This document shows positions 1-12,969 of a DNA stretch of 64,000 nucleotides, in pieces (within the stretch, counting starts at the first letter, position 1; every line of letters starts with the position of its first letter). Source of the stretch: Ficedula albicollis (lineage: Eukaryota; Chordata; Aves; Passeriformes; Muscicapidae); contig NC_021676.1 of NCBI RefSeq assembly GCF_000247815.1, forward strand, positions 3,187,044-3,251,043, in the 5' to 3' direction. A model generated the notes under the pieces. The model was not told where the DNA came from, did not search any database, and saw only the letters and a program-made list of their open reading frames with translations. The translations under genes and the position numbers were made by a program.

Positions 1-2925
1 ATGGAGAGTGTTTTATTAGAACATTAATATGCTACAGGTGTGTTTTATTGGTCAATTAACGCACGCCTCGAGGTGTGGGGTGATCTATGAGGCTGCTGTG
101 GGAGGTTTGGATGAGCAGGGTGGTAAAACACATCCTGGAGGGGCTTAATGGTGCTGGAAAGTGAGGAAAGATTCTATAGAAATTGCACTGTGGTTTTGGA
201 GGTGCAGGCTAACTTTAAACAAGGAAGCAGGAGCTCTGGAAGGAGGCTAACAATAGCAGTGTGAGGCTTTTATGTAAATTGATTTACTCTGTTATTTGGG
301 AGAAACTATCTTAGGGCTAAGGTGGTTTCCATTAATTTCCCAGCTTTCCCAGCAAAGTTGTAAAAGTTAGTTTATCTCCCTCATACTTTATTTACAAGGC
401 CATGTACAACACAAGCCTCCTTGTTATCCTTGAGTGCTGCTCTTAATCAAGGAATGGTGGGAATATAGCCCAGACTTAGGCTGCTTTTAAAATCCTTCTT
501 TTAGAGATAGATTTCTTTATACTCAACAGATAAGTGGTTTGGGGGTGGGCTGGGTTGTTTTTTTGCTGGTTGGATGGGGGAATTGGTTGGTTTGTTTGTT
601 TGTTTGTTTGTTTTATGGCTTCAGGTCTTTATTTCTTTAGTTATGCGGTGCTTGTTGCTTTTTCTCTGCGTTTTGGAAAGGCTTATCCCTTGACTATCAT
701 TAGATTTCGCCTTTCTTCTCTCCTGTCTGGCTCTCATTCTGTGCACAACAGAAGATCAGTAGCTCTAGGCTCCCTTTTTGAGGGAAGATGGAAAACTGCT
801 CCGTTCGCTGTCTGGCGTTCCGAGGTGAAACTCTCTTAACGACACGCGCGGGGCAGAGGGCTCTGAGAGCAAAGGGCTGCCAGCAGCTGCTCAGTCCAGG
901 AGTCCAGCCAGCCCTGGAGAAATCAACAGACACACCAGGCAGCAGCAAAAGCTGGCAGAAAAAGTCTTAGAGCAGAGCAAACACACAGATATTTCTCTAG
1001 GTATGGATTTTCGTCTTTTCGTCCGCAGTATTCCTCACCAGAATATTATATCCACACCATTTTGCCTAATGGCACTTGAGGGAGTTCTCTTCCATTTGTC
1101 TAAGAGGTTTTTAATCTTTCTGCCTATTAACATCCAACCTGTCCTTTTGGAAGGTATTCCATCATTTTAATTCTGAATTTTGAAGGACAAGTTTGATTTA
1201 CATCTTTGCTCTTTATGTTCAAGCTGCTGCCACATGCTCTCATCCCTATGGATCTTGTGCTGCAAGGTGTGGTGAATTATCAACATACAGTTAGTTATCC
1301 AATGTCCCCCTCAACTGTGTTCTTAGCCCAGTTCTTTTCTGCTTTAAGCAAATTTTGTCACCTTATTTTTTCTTCATTCTTTTCAAGTATCACTTATGAA
1401 TATATTAAATACCAGGGGTACCGTGGAATTTTATGGAGTTTCTCTATCAATTTTTAATCTCCCTTTACTGGTTTGTCCTATTTCCTACCAGTTTAGCAGC
1501 ACAGAAGGGAAATTTTTACCTCCCACTAAACGTGTCTTTATTGTGTAGTATAAAGCAGTTGTTTTGGAAGTTCAGATGTTATCATGTGCACAAACCTTGT
1601 TTAAAGTCTTTGAAAAAATCTTTTAGGTTTTTTAAGGCCCTCTGTCTGTCTGCAAAAATCCAGATGGCTTTTTGCTGTATTGTTTAGGCCACCTTTGCCA
1701 CATTAAGTGAGACCAAGTTGCCATGTTCAGCTGGAGATGAGAATGGGCTGCACAGAGCCACCAAATGTTCTTAATCTGCATTGGACACTGCTGCTTGAAA
1801 ACATCAAAAATGTGGGATTTTTAACCTCTTACTCAGGAGGTAGCTCTCAAATTCCTCTCTGGTCTGTAACAGAGCAGGCAGCAGAGAGGGAAGGTTTATT
1901 TAGAGGCAAATCTCTTCTCTCAACTCCCATTCAAACCAGCTGATCCTCAAAACACAAACCCTGCATTTGCACCTACCTGTTCAAATCTGGATTTTTTTCT
2001 GTGTTGCAAAGACAGATGGATTGCTTAGAAACTTTTTTTTTTTTTTTTAACTTCAGCAGGTGATTACCCAATTAAATGCTATACCTGATTAAATGCTGGA
2101 AAAAGTGTTTAAGATCATTAGTGGTAATAAGACTGGCAGAAGCAAGGTAGCATGCAGAATAAAAAGAACCTGCTGCCCTCCCTCCCAGCCCTTCTGTGAA
2201 AAGACAAGTTGAAAATGAAGATTATGAAAGGAGTTGGACCAGTATCAAAAGCAGAGTGACTTGCAGAATTTCAAACCAATGGCAAAAGCCAACAAACAAA
2301 ATGACTTAATGGGATCTGATTTCCCTTTGTTCAGGGGTCCAGGGCAGGAATGTTTCTGCTGTGGCTGAAGTGCTCACTTGTTCTGTGGAGCCAGACTCTA
2401 CATGGAGATTTCCTGGTTTGTTTATTCCTGCTTTGCCCCAGGCTGGCTGAAATCAGAGGAATTATTTAGCAAAAAGGCTCTGAGTAGAAACCAGATGCCC
2501 AGGTCCTGGAGTTTGGAAGGGAAAACCACCTAGCTGCTCCAGTGAGTGAAAGGCTGAGTCCTTCTGAAAAACAAGGTGGTTTGAGAGAAAACAAATGCCT
2601 CAGGGTTGGATTGAAGGTGCTTGGTTGTGGAATTCAAGCCTGTGCTCACCTCCTGAGCACACCTGGAGCTGCTGCACTTCTCCTGCCAGTCTCAGCCTGA
2701 CCCCAGGCACGAAAGCAGTTTATTTTATTTATTCATGCATGCATTTCTTTACTTTTGGCTATCACTTGGTCTTTTTTTGGAGATAGTTTTGTTTGCATCT
2801 CTTCTGCCAATGATCCAAAATCTGTGTCACTGACCACCAGTGGGGGAAGCTGCTCTCCAAAGCTTTGTGTGATCTGCCCTCACTGCAAAGGTTTCCTTAT
2901 CGTTGTGTGGCCGCAATTAGCAGTC
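1..2925. other. Non-coding AT-rich stretch, no gene recognised
   Basis: I see no gene here. Open frames are short (at most about 104 codons), overlap on both strands and match nothing I know. The only structured elements are a small GTTT microsatellite near 590-614 and a 16-nt T run at 2033-2048. A GC-richer patch around 780-960 keeps frames open on both strands, which is expected from composition alone. Confidence 0.6.
590..614. repeat. (GTTT)6 microsatellite
   Basis: Six consecutive GTTT units are seen directly, set in a longer G/T-rich patch from about 536. This is an ordinary short tandem repeat with no sign of function. Confidence 0.9.
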
Positions 2926-2926
2926 T

Positions 2927-3050
2927 CATGTGTCTCGTCTGAGCTATTTAGCTCTTCAGGATCAAAGCTCTATTTCAATAGAAAATTGTCATGTGTCTCG
3001 TCTGAGCTATTTAGCTCTTCACGATCAAAGCTCTATTTCAATAGAAATTG
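2927..3050. repeat. 63-bp tandem duplication, two copies
   Basis: A 63-bp unit beginning catgtgtctcgtctgagc occurs at 2927-2989 and again from 2990. The copies differ by a G/C change (caggatc versus cacgatc) and a one-base A-run difference near the end. The unit is ordinary unique sequence, not low complexity. The near identity suggests a fairly recent slippage or end-joining duplication. Confidence 0.95.
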
Positions 3051-3051
3051 C

Positions 3052-4115
3052 GTTCACGTGATTATTTGAAACTTTTGGTATTTAGTGAGGGTGAGGATGT
3101 CTATGTGCCAAAACAAGATGCTGTATAAAGAAAAAAATTCTAGAAAAAAAATTATTTTTCTGCTGAATGTTCATGCAAATGACGCTGACTAATTTTTTAA
3201 AATGGGAAATATTGCTGATAATTTATTGGGCAGACAAGAATCTTTTCTAACCCTGCCTGAAAGCCAGAAGGGAATGATGGACAGGGGGCTTAGCAAGGGA
3301 ATGTGATATCCAAACAACAAATACCAGCACAGCTTTTGACTACAGATGAACCAAAGTTGTTTATAGCAAATACCTCTGAGAAAAAAGTTTTTTGAGAAAG
3401 ACTGGTATTTTGGCTGTCAGATCTGCTTCAGGTCTAGTGATTATCAACATCTTAGCTGCTTCAATTCCCTGATGAGCTGCCTTGAAAACACGAGGTTTAT
3501 AAATCACCTCTCCACGCTGTACTACAAAGCCCTGGTGATCAGCAATGCAGTGACCACGTTTATGGGAAGAAAAGACATCATTTCAGGGAATCATGGAGAA
3601 TGTATCAGCTCCACACATCTTGATTGCAGGCTCTGCAGGTAGCCAAGGTTTCTGTGCCTTACTCCTTGACCTTCACCTTCGCTTTTGCTGCTGCAAACTT
3701 CTCAGAGACATGCATGCTGTGAACTGCATCTTAATAGCTGGAGTGCCTGATGGAGAGATTCCCTTCCATTCCTAATTGGGAGGTAGCTGTAGTTCTGTCA
3801 TGCAGCTTCACAAAGATCTGCTGCTTCCTACCTGCAGTTACAGAGCACCTCTGGGGAAAATATGACAATTTATGACAATGAAAGTAGGCTTTGGAGTGCA
3901 TATTTACATTAGGAGCTACAAATATTCCCACACTTTTGACAGATGTTAGGTTTTCTATTTTTGCTTCACTTCCTATTTTATCTCACATCTCTCTACCCTC
4001 TTTAACCTGCAATAATTTTCGCTGCCCATAAATGAATGATAAATATCCAAGTTCAGTCCTTAGTGTGCTTTCCCAAGGACAGGGCATGGATGGGGTGCCA
4101 GATCCAGTGTGCCTT
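3052..4115. other. Non-coding stretch with one ATG-less open frame on the minus strand
   Basis: No gene is recognised. The one thing of note is a minus-strand frame open for 73 codons between stops at 3583-3585 and 3361-3363, with protein-like codon use (discussed in findings). A run of this length is expected by chance several times in a window this size. Confidence 0.5.
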
Positions 4116-4256
4116 CAGCAGACAAATCTTCACAAAGTGGAAGAACCCGCCTGGTGTCCCCTGGGTATCTGTGTGAAGGATGAAGGCAGCAGACAAATCT
4201 TCACAAAGTGGAAGAACCTGCCTGGTGTCCCCTGGATATCTGTGTGAAGGATGAAG
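4116..4256. repeat. 71-bp tandem duplication, two copies
   Basis: The unit beginning cagcagacaaatcttcac occurs at 4116-4186 and 4187-4256. Only two substitutions are visible (acccgcc/acctgcc and gggtatc/ggatatc). Open frames crossing it on both strands simply repeat the same peptide and are not evidence of a gene. Confidence 0.95.
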
Positions 4257-6485
4257 AGTTTTCCCTCCTGAGCTGCCCACTCCCCCCTTTATGGTGAGAA
4301 GGAGAAAAGGCCAATTAGACTAAGCAGAATCATCCTCAGGTGATCCAGGCAAAGTGTCAAGAGATAAAAAAAGCCTTGTTATCTCCAGGCACCTGCAAAA
4401 GGAAGGGAGGCAGGGCCAGGAGAGTTTGAGGTGAGAGCTGTTCAGCTTGAGGCTGGCTGAGCAGATGTGGGTTGTTATACTCTGTTCATCCTAAATGGGA
4501 TGGGATGTATCCATGGAATACAGTGAAATTTGGGATAATATTTTAGCAAGCCAGCTTTACTCTCTTCTAAACTCACTGTTTACAACAGATAAATATAATC
4601 TCAGCCCTTCAGTATAAATGGAAGTGATATTTTTGAGGCTGAAAATAAAGGCAGGGCTAAGGATATCAGTGGAGAAAAGCCACAAACCATTAGAGATGAA
4701 TGGTGGGGCAGTAATGGCACGAGGAAGTGATTTCAGAGCAGTTGTGCTGCAGCACAAGGCTGGGACAAGCTTTACCAGGAGCTGTGCTGGTGATTATGGT
4801 TCTGCACAGCTTCTTTTCCCAAAAATAGGAGAATAAGAGAACCAGGATTTCAACTCTGCCACATTGAACAGTTAGATTGAGATTCATTTTCCAAAGGAAC
4901 AGAGATATCTCACCTCTGTCAGGTTTTTGTACTATTACCAGAATCTGTAACTTTCTCAGCAGCCAGGTTTCAGGTTTTTGGATGGTTTATTTGTACACAA
5001 TGAATTCAGATCTTTTGGCTTCATTCTTCCAGCCCCTTCTCTGGCTCAGCCTCCCTCAGGTACAGGGCAATATGTTAACGAGGCATCAGCCTAATGGACT
5101 CTGGCAATCTGCAAATTGCAGCTCTAAACCTGCTTTAAACTTAACTAAACTACATGGGGTCCACTTCTTAAAAAGCTCTCTTAAAAGACAACTCACCTAC
5201 TAAAATTGGCAGAAATGTATTTCAAAAGTTCATTATGTTTGTGGTATTTTCTGCACACGAGGCAACTCATTCACACCAAAACCAAAGTCAATTTTATTCG
5301 ATGTCAGAACAGCAATTCCCGTCATGTTCTGTGGATTTTGTTCCCATGATGAAAACTAAAGACAGAAGTAGTCAAGATCATGAAATAATCCTAATAAGAT
5401 CTCACAACTTAATATTTCTTTATTTATTCTTTCTTCAGCCTGAAATACATCTTTCTACTTTTCTACTAAGATAGAAAACTGTTTGGTGTTTCTTTTTTTC
5501 TCTTTAGTATTAGGGTATATTCATATTTCTTATAGAATACCATCAGAATTGCTTCACAGGCTATTTCAAAGAAGGACCAGACCTTCCACACAGCAAATCA
5601 CCTCCCCTAAGAGGTTGGTTTTCCTGTTTTTCTAACCAGTTTCAGGTAAAACCATATTTGTCCTACCCTGAGGCACATCTGTAGATCTGAGGGAGTTTCT
5701 GAGGTCAGCTCCTGTCTCCCAATCATACAGAAATGGGAGAACCAGCAGAGTGATCCCAGGCCAGGTGGAATTTTTGCTGGGTGGAGATTTGGGGTTTGTG
5801 ATCAGAAACGATCAATCCTTTGCCATTTGAGGGCCCAGGTGCAGGACAAAGAGTCACTGGCAGCAAAAGGTGACAGAGCCCTGGTGAATTATTGAAGTGA
5901 GGCGTTTGTAGCTTGATCAAAACCACTTGTTTCTGAAGTGCCCTGTGAGTCCCAGAAGGTTCTGCCCCAAACCAGGGGGCACTGGGAGCATCAAACACAG
6001 ACCTCAGGCAGGAGTTATCAGAGCACATCTTCTGCAGCCCCAATTTCCTGATGGAAACGTTGTGTACCCCTCCTGGCACCTGCTGTGATGGGAGAAAATG
6101 GGATTCCATGTAATCCTAACTGGTGTGGCACAGACAATGGGATTACACAGCTCCTGGGGCAAGGCTTTCCTGCACTGCCACAAATTACAAAAGAGCCCAG
6201 GGGCTAATCAGCTATCAAACTCCTGTGAGAACTAAGGAGAGAGGAAAGATAAAATAACAAAAAGATTTGTGCTGCTGTCTGAGTGATAAGCATTAGTACA
6301 ATAATACCTAAATTCTCCCCTAACACAATATAGAACAGAAATTTTAAGGCTCTGAATTTTTCCAGCTAGGAGCAGCCACAGCATTCCCATTGAAGGAAGA
6401 ATCCACAGCATTTTCAGTGGAAAATTTCAACTGCCTCTCTTTTCCTGGGGAAAATCTGGGTTCTGGTTGTTTACTCCTCATGTTT
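4257..6485. other. Non-coding stretch, nothing recognised
   Basis: No gene, transposon or RNA is recognised. A 128-codon minus-strand frame at 5723-6109 lies in a locally GC-richer patch. It has no recognisable domain and no clear initiation or splice context, so I regard it as chance. Confidence 0.55.
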
Positions 6486-6614
6486 CATTTGGAGTTCCAC
6501 AGAATGTCTATCAACCTGGACATCAGATAATCAGCTACCTTCAATTATGCCATTTGGAGTTCCACAGAATGTCTATCAACCTGGACATCAGATGATCAGC
6601 TACCTTCAATTATG
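6486..6614. repeat. 65-bp tandem duplication, two copies
   Basis: The unit beginning catttggagttccacagaa occurs at 6486-6550 and 6551-6614. One substitution is visible (cagataatc versus cagatgatc). This is unique sequence duplicated head to tail. Confidence 0.95.
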
Positions 6615-9523
6615 TGTATCAAACACACGTGGTTGGGTGATATAAAGAGCACAGATGCACTTCAAACTGAAAAAAACTTGGAAATTTATTAGGTGGATTG
6701 GGAGGAACTTGGTGCTGAAGAGTGCAGGAGAGATGAGGCAGATGAGAAGTCAGTTCTTTTGAGATGCTGAGATCTCTTACAATGTGTTTAATGGGAGCTG
6801 AATGCACAGAATTGGGCACTGAAAGATTTATTCACTGGGTTGTTTTCTAATGAGACAGAAGAAAAGATCACAGATGAGAAAAGTAAAATATTCAATAGTT
6901 TTGTGATTGCTCTCCAGAAGATGATCCTCACAGTTAATAAAACATGGTGATTGCTCCCAATTTAGGCTCGGCTAATTTTTTAGGCTCTTTCAGTCATTTA
7001 GTATGAAAAAGCAAAAATTAAACATTAAAAACATTTTTTTAATGAAAAAGTAAGATTAAAATTCAAGTTCATTAGGTTTTCTTATGGAGCAGAGAGGCTG
7101 TGAAACTTCTTTTAGTAGTCAATTTCTTATCTCTATTCCATTAGCCTCAGGTGTTAAAAAAGAAAAAAAAAATGTCATAGGGAGAAAAAATCTTCAAGTA
7201 ATCTTAATTTTTTCCCTGTCTAATGTCACAATACTCAGTTTTGAGATAAATATACTTAGTTTTGAGATAAATATATATTGTGTTGGGTTTATTTATGGAA
7301 TAAAATTGATTAGCATGTTGCTGGCCCCCTTTATAAAGCTCTCAATAAAAGGTGTTTGCCCTTTTTGAGTATCCCTTAATTCTAACGTGCCCCACTGCCA
7401 GCCCTCAGCACCTCTGCCCCAGGTGATCCCCAAAGAAATCTGACAGCACCTCTATCCACATTTGGATTTTTCCTTCCAAGAAGTATTAATTTCACAGGCC
7501 TTCCTGGTGGAAAACCTAGCACTGGAAAAAACAGATGGAAAAATTACAGAGGGTTTTGTGATAATCAGATTAACAGAAACAGGGCTGCATATTTTTTTTT
7601 CCGGGGCATTTATTGACAGATGGGTACAGATATTGAAATTTGTATCAGACATTGCATTGCACTCTCATCCAAGTATTTTTCTATAAAGTCTTTAATAAAG
7701 TCATGTTGCATAATAGAAGCTAAAGAGGCTTTCCCTGGTTCTTGCAATAGGCAATGGAGATTTGAGCACAACCCTACTGAGAAAAATGATAGAAACCAGA
7801 CTGGCTTTCACTAAAAGGTTCTTTTTTCCCCTAAATTCCATGTGCCATTTGCAGCTGTGGATGAAATGTGCACGCAGATGAAGAACTGAGGAGAAGCAGC
7901 TGCACTGTTGCCCCAGTTAAATCACTGAACTTGTTCTGCAGAGAAGTTTTCCCTGACAGGAGTGAAGGCAGCAGCACCCCAGGAACTCATGCAGAACTGG
8001 AGAAGGTGCTTTCTCTGGCAGTCACACATCAGCAGCAGAAATTCAAATTAACTGTGGATGTTGAATAACAAGTTTTATGAGAATCAATCAGACACCTTCA
8101 TAAATGCTGCTCTGTCTGCCTTGGTGCTGAAGAAGTTAAGCTCCACTGAAAAAGTGCAATATTAAACATGCCAGAGCTGAAGTATGAGAAATTCAGGAAA
8201 TGTTGGGCCAAAGTACCTGACTGGAGTGTTTATATTTCATTCATCACCCTGTCCTGTCATTCTGAATGCCTTTTTTATATCAATAAGGTGAAGAACAAAC
8301 TTATCAGTATCTTTGTGAGGATTTACAAGCTTCCTCAGAATCCCCCCAGTTTTTTGAAATGCCAGCCTGGTATTTGCACTGTGCACTGCCAATCATCCAT
8401 CTGCATTTTGTCACAGAGGCCACTTCCCACAGAAGGCTGGGGCAGGAGAAAAGGAGGAAAACGTCTTTTCTGTCAATCTTGTAGCTGTTACCACTGCAGC
8501 CTGCTCAGTCTTGCACAGTTCAGCCAAATCATGCTCACTAATCCAGGCTGGAATCTCTGAAAGCTTTCCATGTCTCATTTTCTGGATCAACTCTTCTGGA
8601 TCCTTCCCTTCAAAAGAGCATTTATCAAATCCTCCACCAGTGAAGGTGATTCTGCTCTGTGTTAGATGCAGGTGAATATTCTAGAGACACTGGGTTCAGC
8701 CAAAATTTGGTGAACACATTGAGGGGTGAAACCTTTGTGTCTGCTAGCTCAGATTAAAGCTCCTTTACAGCAAAAGATTTGACAGGTGACAAAGTAGAAA
8801 ACCTGAAGGTGCACGAACACAGGAGATGTGAGTTGTACATCCATCATTTCCATTGCTGTTATTCCCTCATGTCTTCATCTCTGCTTCCCATAATGGATAT
8901 TTGAACTGAGGGCTCAGGGCTGGGGTGATGCTCTGGCTGGCCACCAGCACATCCAGCACTGGCACATCCCAGCAGTTATTCCTGCCCTGCTCCTCTTCCC
9001 AGCTTGTCCTGACACCTGTCCCCATCCCAGCTGCTCTACAGCATGTGCACATCCAAGCTTTTGCCCTTAGATAATATTATTATCTTCCTGATAAGAAAAC
9101 TGTGCACCAAAATGTTTAAGCTAGTTGACAAAAGAATAAAATTAAGTGTGTGTGACTGCCGAGCAGCTGAGCAGCAGCACAGAAATGGGGATATTGTGAA
9201 GTGTGGACTTGTCTCAGAGGCAGTTTGTGTTAACGAGGGGACAGATCTAATAAAGGCAGCACCTTATCAAGTTACTGTCAATTTTGTGTGAAATTATTGG
9301 CATCACAACCAAATTTTCAACTCGTCTGTGTCATTATGGAAGCCTCACAACTTCACTGGATTTGATTTGCAGGGAACCAAAGCAGATGAATTGTCCTGGA
9401 AGACAAATTATTGTTTCATGTGGATAAGACCTGATCACTTCTGTTGTCCTAGCAAGGAACAGCAAAAGATTGTACGGGTATATAAGACTGAATTTAAAAT
9501 GTAGATTTCCAGAGAAAAGAGCA
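6615..9523. other. Non-coding stretch, nothing recognised apart from a 21-bp doublet
   Basis: No gene is recognised. Frames such as 8168-8560 (130 codons, plus strand) have no similarity I can name. A 21-bp doublet lies at 7231-7272. Confidence 0.55.
7231..7272. repeat. 21-bp tandem doublet
   Basis: The unit atactcagttttgagataaat is followed directly by a second copy with one change (cag to tag). Because 21 is a multiple of three, it yields a repeated heptapeptide in a chance frame. Confidence 0.85.
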
Positions 9524-9688
9524 GTAAGAAAGACTGACAGCTGACTGATGCTGTGATCTCATAGAGCAGTAATTACTGCACGTAAGAAAGACTGACAGCT
9601 GACTGATGCTGTGCTCTCATAGAGCAGTAATTATTGCATACTGACAGCTGACTGATGCTGTGATCTCATAGAGCAGTAATTACTGCAC
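9524..9688. repeat. 58-bp tandem repeat, about 2.9 copies
   Basis: Copy 1 is at 9524-9581 and copy 2 at 9582-9639. A third copy runs from 9640 to about 9688 and lacks the first 9 nt of the unit, so the spacing drops to 49. The core actgacagctgactgatg is exact in all three. Copy 2 differs from the others at two sites (gatctc/gctctc and attactg/attattg), while copies 1 and 3 agree with each other. Confidence 0.95.
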
Positions 9689-12600
9689 TCAAGCTTTCAC
9701 ATTTTCTCTATTAACCTGCTCGAAATCTGTTGCAAACCTGTTTTCTTAATATTTCTCTGAGATGTTTCTGAGCCATCAATTTGGAGATTGTGAGCATGAT
9801 GAAGTTCTGTGCCTGGCCAGAATTCAGGCTTTGCTTCTTGTGCATCCCCCTGCTCTCATCTGCCCTGGCTGGCTGCAGGGTAAAGAACAATTCCCCTGAA
9901 AGCCAGGTATTTCTTGCCTTGTGGAACAGTGAGCTACTGGTGATTGCTGCCTTACAGACAGCAAATTCACCAGCAGAGAAGTTTGTAAACAATATAAAAA
10001 AATAAAAAGAGACACTTTAAAAGTCATTTTTGCTGTCTCAGAAAATGTCTCGTGCACATTGTGCCTTTTGAAACTGCAATGTCTGGCACCAATTTATTTC
10101 TTCAGATGTGCATTGTTTGAATGCAAAAACATCACTAAATTCAGCTTAAGGACATTCAAAATGATCAGCAAATCCCATTTAGTTTGAAATGTTTGGCAAA
10201 TCTTCACAATGTCATTGAAGAACAGGAGGATGCCCTTGGAATAAGCCTGGTGGAAGATCCCACAGTTTCCACAGTTCCTTATTCTCTTTGCACAGTGCCC
10301 AAAGTCCCTTTGGGGTTTTTCTTGTTTTCAGGCACACATGTTGCATGTAAACCCTCAAAATGTCTGCTTGAATCATTCCTTGGTACTATTTCATACAATA
10401 TATAATTTAAAATTTAAAAAATCTTAATTGTTATGCCTTCTTAAGATCACAGCCTATTTTAGGATAACTTCTGATTATTCTGATCATGAAATTATAGGAA
10501 GTATTTTGCTCTCTCCCTTGATCCCTGCTCCTTCACTTAGCTGGATTTGCAGAAGAAGCATTTGGCTAATAGAACCAGAAATTACAAGTGTATGAATAAT
10601 TGTTTTTAAATGCCATTTAAAGTCCTATATATAGCATGAGTTTCCTGGAAATCTTTCCACATACTGTTTGGTAGGAAATAGTCTCCAAGCAGGTTACAAT
10701 GTTAATTTGATAGCTAAACCTTTCCCAATAGTCATGTTCTTGATTTGCTTATAAAAGAAATCCCATTTTAGGCTGAGTGATTGCAATCAATTTGCTGTTA
10801 CCAAGTTATCAGAGAAAGGAGCTGTACCACATCATATGAAAAAAAAAAAAAATCCCAAACAATTAATGTTAGCAGAAGCATTCTTAAAATTGCATCCTGA
10901 AATGTGTGATTTAGGCCAGTTTTTATCCCAACTGCTCAGTAAAAATGCAAAGAGAATTAATAAGATAAAATGTGGGACTACTTAAGCTGTTAATTTTCTA
11001 GCCAAGTTTGGATGAATATCATGGACTGGGATGCTAAAAGCCATCTAACATGAATGTTTAATGAACAAATAAAGCTGTCAAAGGCAAATGTGCCCTGCAC
11101 ATTATGGATGGATTTGCTTTGGGTGGATGGTGCAATCAGAATCGTTGTCTGATCAAGGCCAAAAGTCTGTTTTCCACAACTTTAGTAGTTTTTAATAGTC
11201 TGCTCACAGGCTGGTTTGTGAGGGTTGTGTGGCCTGTTTTTCAGGCCAGAATTATAGGACAGTTGTATAATTCTTCAGGCCTTCCAGGCTTGTAAATATT
11301 TTTTATCAACTTGACCAAACTTCAGCTGTGAGCCTGAAAACCCACAGAAATGAGGAGAAAAGTCTCATTTTGCATCTAAACACAGAATCTCAGGGCTGAA
11401 ACTTCCCAGCCTGGATTATTTTAGAGGATTTAGCAGAAAGCAGCAAATTCCCTTGTAGAAGAAAATATTGTTTCTACCTCAAACACTTCTAAAACAATCC
11501 ATAGAACATCACCACCACTGCAAAGATCCATTTTCTCTATTTAATAATAAACCTTGAAGGGATTTCTACAATATGTTTTTATGACTCCCTAGAACCCATG
11601 TTTTCATTTCCATTTGGATATGTTTCATATAAGGCATTATCGATTTTCCAGCCAACATGGATCTTTGGGAAAAAAAAAATAATAATAATTTAGCCTTTCA
11701 CTAGGGGTTCTTCTCATTTAAAGGCCCATAGAATGGTTTTGGAATGCTGACTCACGGAGAGTTTTTTGGTTTTTTTCTTTTTTTTCTAGGGAAGTCTAAT
11801 CCGTACCAAAATCCTAATGCACATAGTGAGGGAATTTCTTTTTAAAAATTAAAAATCATGTGCTGAGTGGAAAAATTTTTATAAGCTCTTTTGAAGGTGA
11901 TTATATGCATTTTCATCAATACATCAGAGGAAACCACAGTAATTTCAGCAATTCCTTGTGTGTAAAAGGGCATCACTTTTATTGCAGCCTTCCTACAAAT
12001 GTTTTGATCAAAAGAGTTACCTTTGAACCCAAGGACTTCATTTTACTAAGACTGGAAAGAAAATGAACATTTCTTTGGATAAAAAAGATAATGTGACATT
12101 AAAGCCTGAAAAGTTGATGTTGGACAGAGTAGAAATAAATGGCCCAAACCTGGCAAACAGCATGTTCTACAAGAAAATAAATTAGAATGGCATAACTATA
12201 GTGACTGCTGAATTTGTGCTAATCATTTGTAAATGAAATCCTCTTTTCATTAGCATTTCCATGCTGGCATGCATAATTTACAACAAAGGTTTGCAGGCAC
12301 TAACACAGTTTTCATAAATTAGTCGTAATTTTGGTGTTGCTGAAACCTTGGGAACTTTTTAATGCAGCTGGGTTTTTACATAGGAAGAAAAGCATAACCT
12401 TGATTTTCTAAAAGTCAGATTTGGTGTTTAAAATGTATGCAACAGGCCCGATTTCCATTCTGCATTTCATTTGGTAGCAGCCTGAATGCAAAATAAGTAT
12501 AAAAAATTACCACAGCTACCATAGCAAAATAGTGGGGTTAGGGCCTGTTTCCTGAAAAATGCTGGAATTGTTTTCTAGGTGGGCACAGGCTGAGAATAAT

Positions 12601-12770
12601 TCAAACTGGTGAACAGGGATTTAATACAGCTTTACCTAATAGGAGTAGGAAATTATATTAAGTCCCTGGGATTTTAAATTATCTGGTGTCGAGAATGCTG
12701 ATCATTTTCTATTATTCCTATTGCAATTCTGATGGGGGGAGTTCTTTTAGGGAATCTGGCTAACTTTGTA
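9689..12770. other. Non-coding AT-rich stretch, nothing recognised
   Basis: The stretch is AT-rich with short A and T runs, including A13 near 10840 and A/T-rich tracts near 11670 and 11775. The longest frames are under 100 codons. No transposon ends, RNA genes or exons are recognised. Confidence 0.6.
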
Positions 12771-12939
12771 TTTGAGAAAATTTAACTGTGGTTCTGGTTT
12801 GGAAGTGTTCTATTATGCTTCTAGCAACAGGTTGAAAACCACAACTCCAAATACTTTGAGAAAATTTAACTGTGGTTCTGGTTTGGAAGTGTTCTATTAT
12901 GCTTCTAGCAACAGGTTGAAAACCATAACTCCAAATACT
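12771..12939. repeat. 84-bp tandem duplication, two copies plus a stub
   Basis: The unit beginning tttgagaaaatttaactg occurs at 12771-12854 and 12855-12939, nearly identical (ccacaac versus ccataac). A short stub resembling the unit start (ttttgagaattaactgtg) lies at about 12952-12969. The period is 28 codons, so a plus-strand frame at 12766-12957 contains a repeated 28-residue peptide, which is a by-product of the duplication. Confidence 0.95.
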
Positions 12940-12969
12940 GATTTGACCACATTTTGAGAATTAACTGTG

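Noticed and set aside
12766..12957. Frame encoding a repeated 28-residue peptide
   Set aside because: The repeat follows from an 84-bp DNA tandem duplication, a multiple of three. There is no evidence of selection on the peptide.
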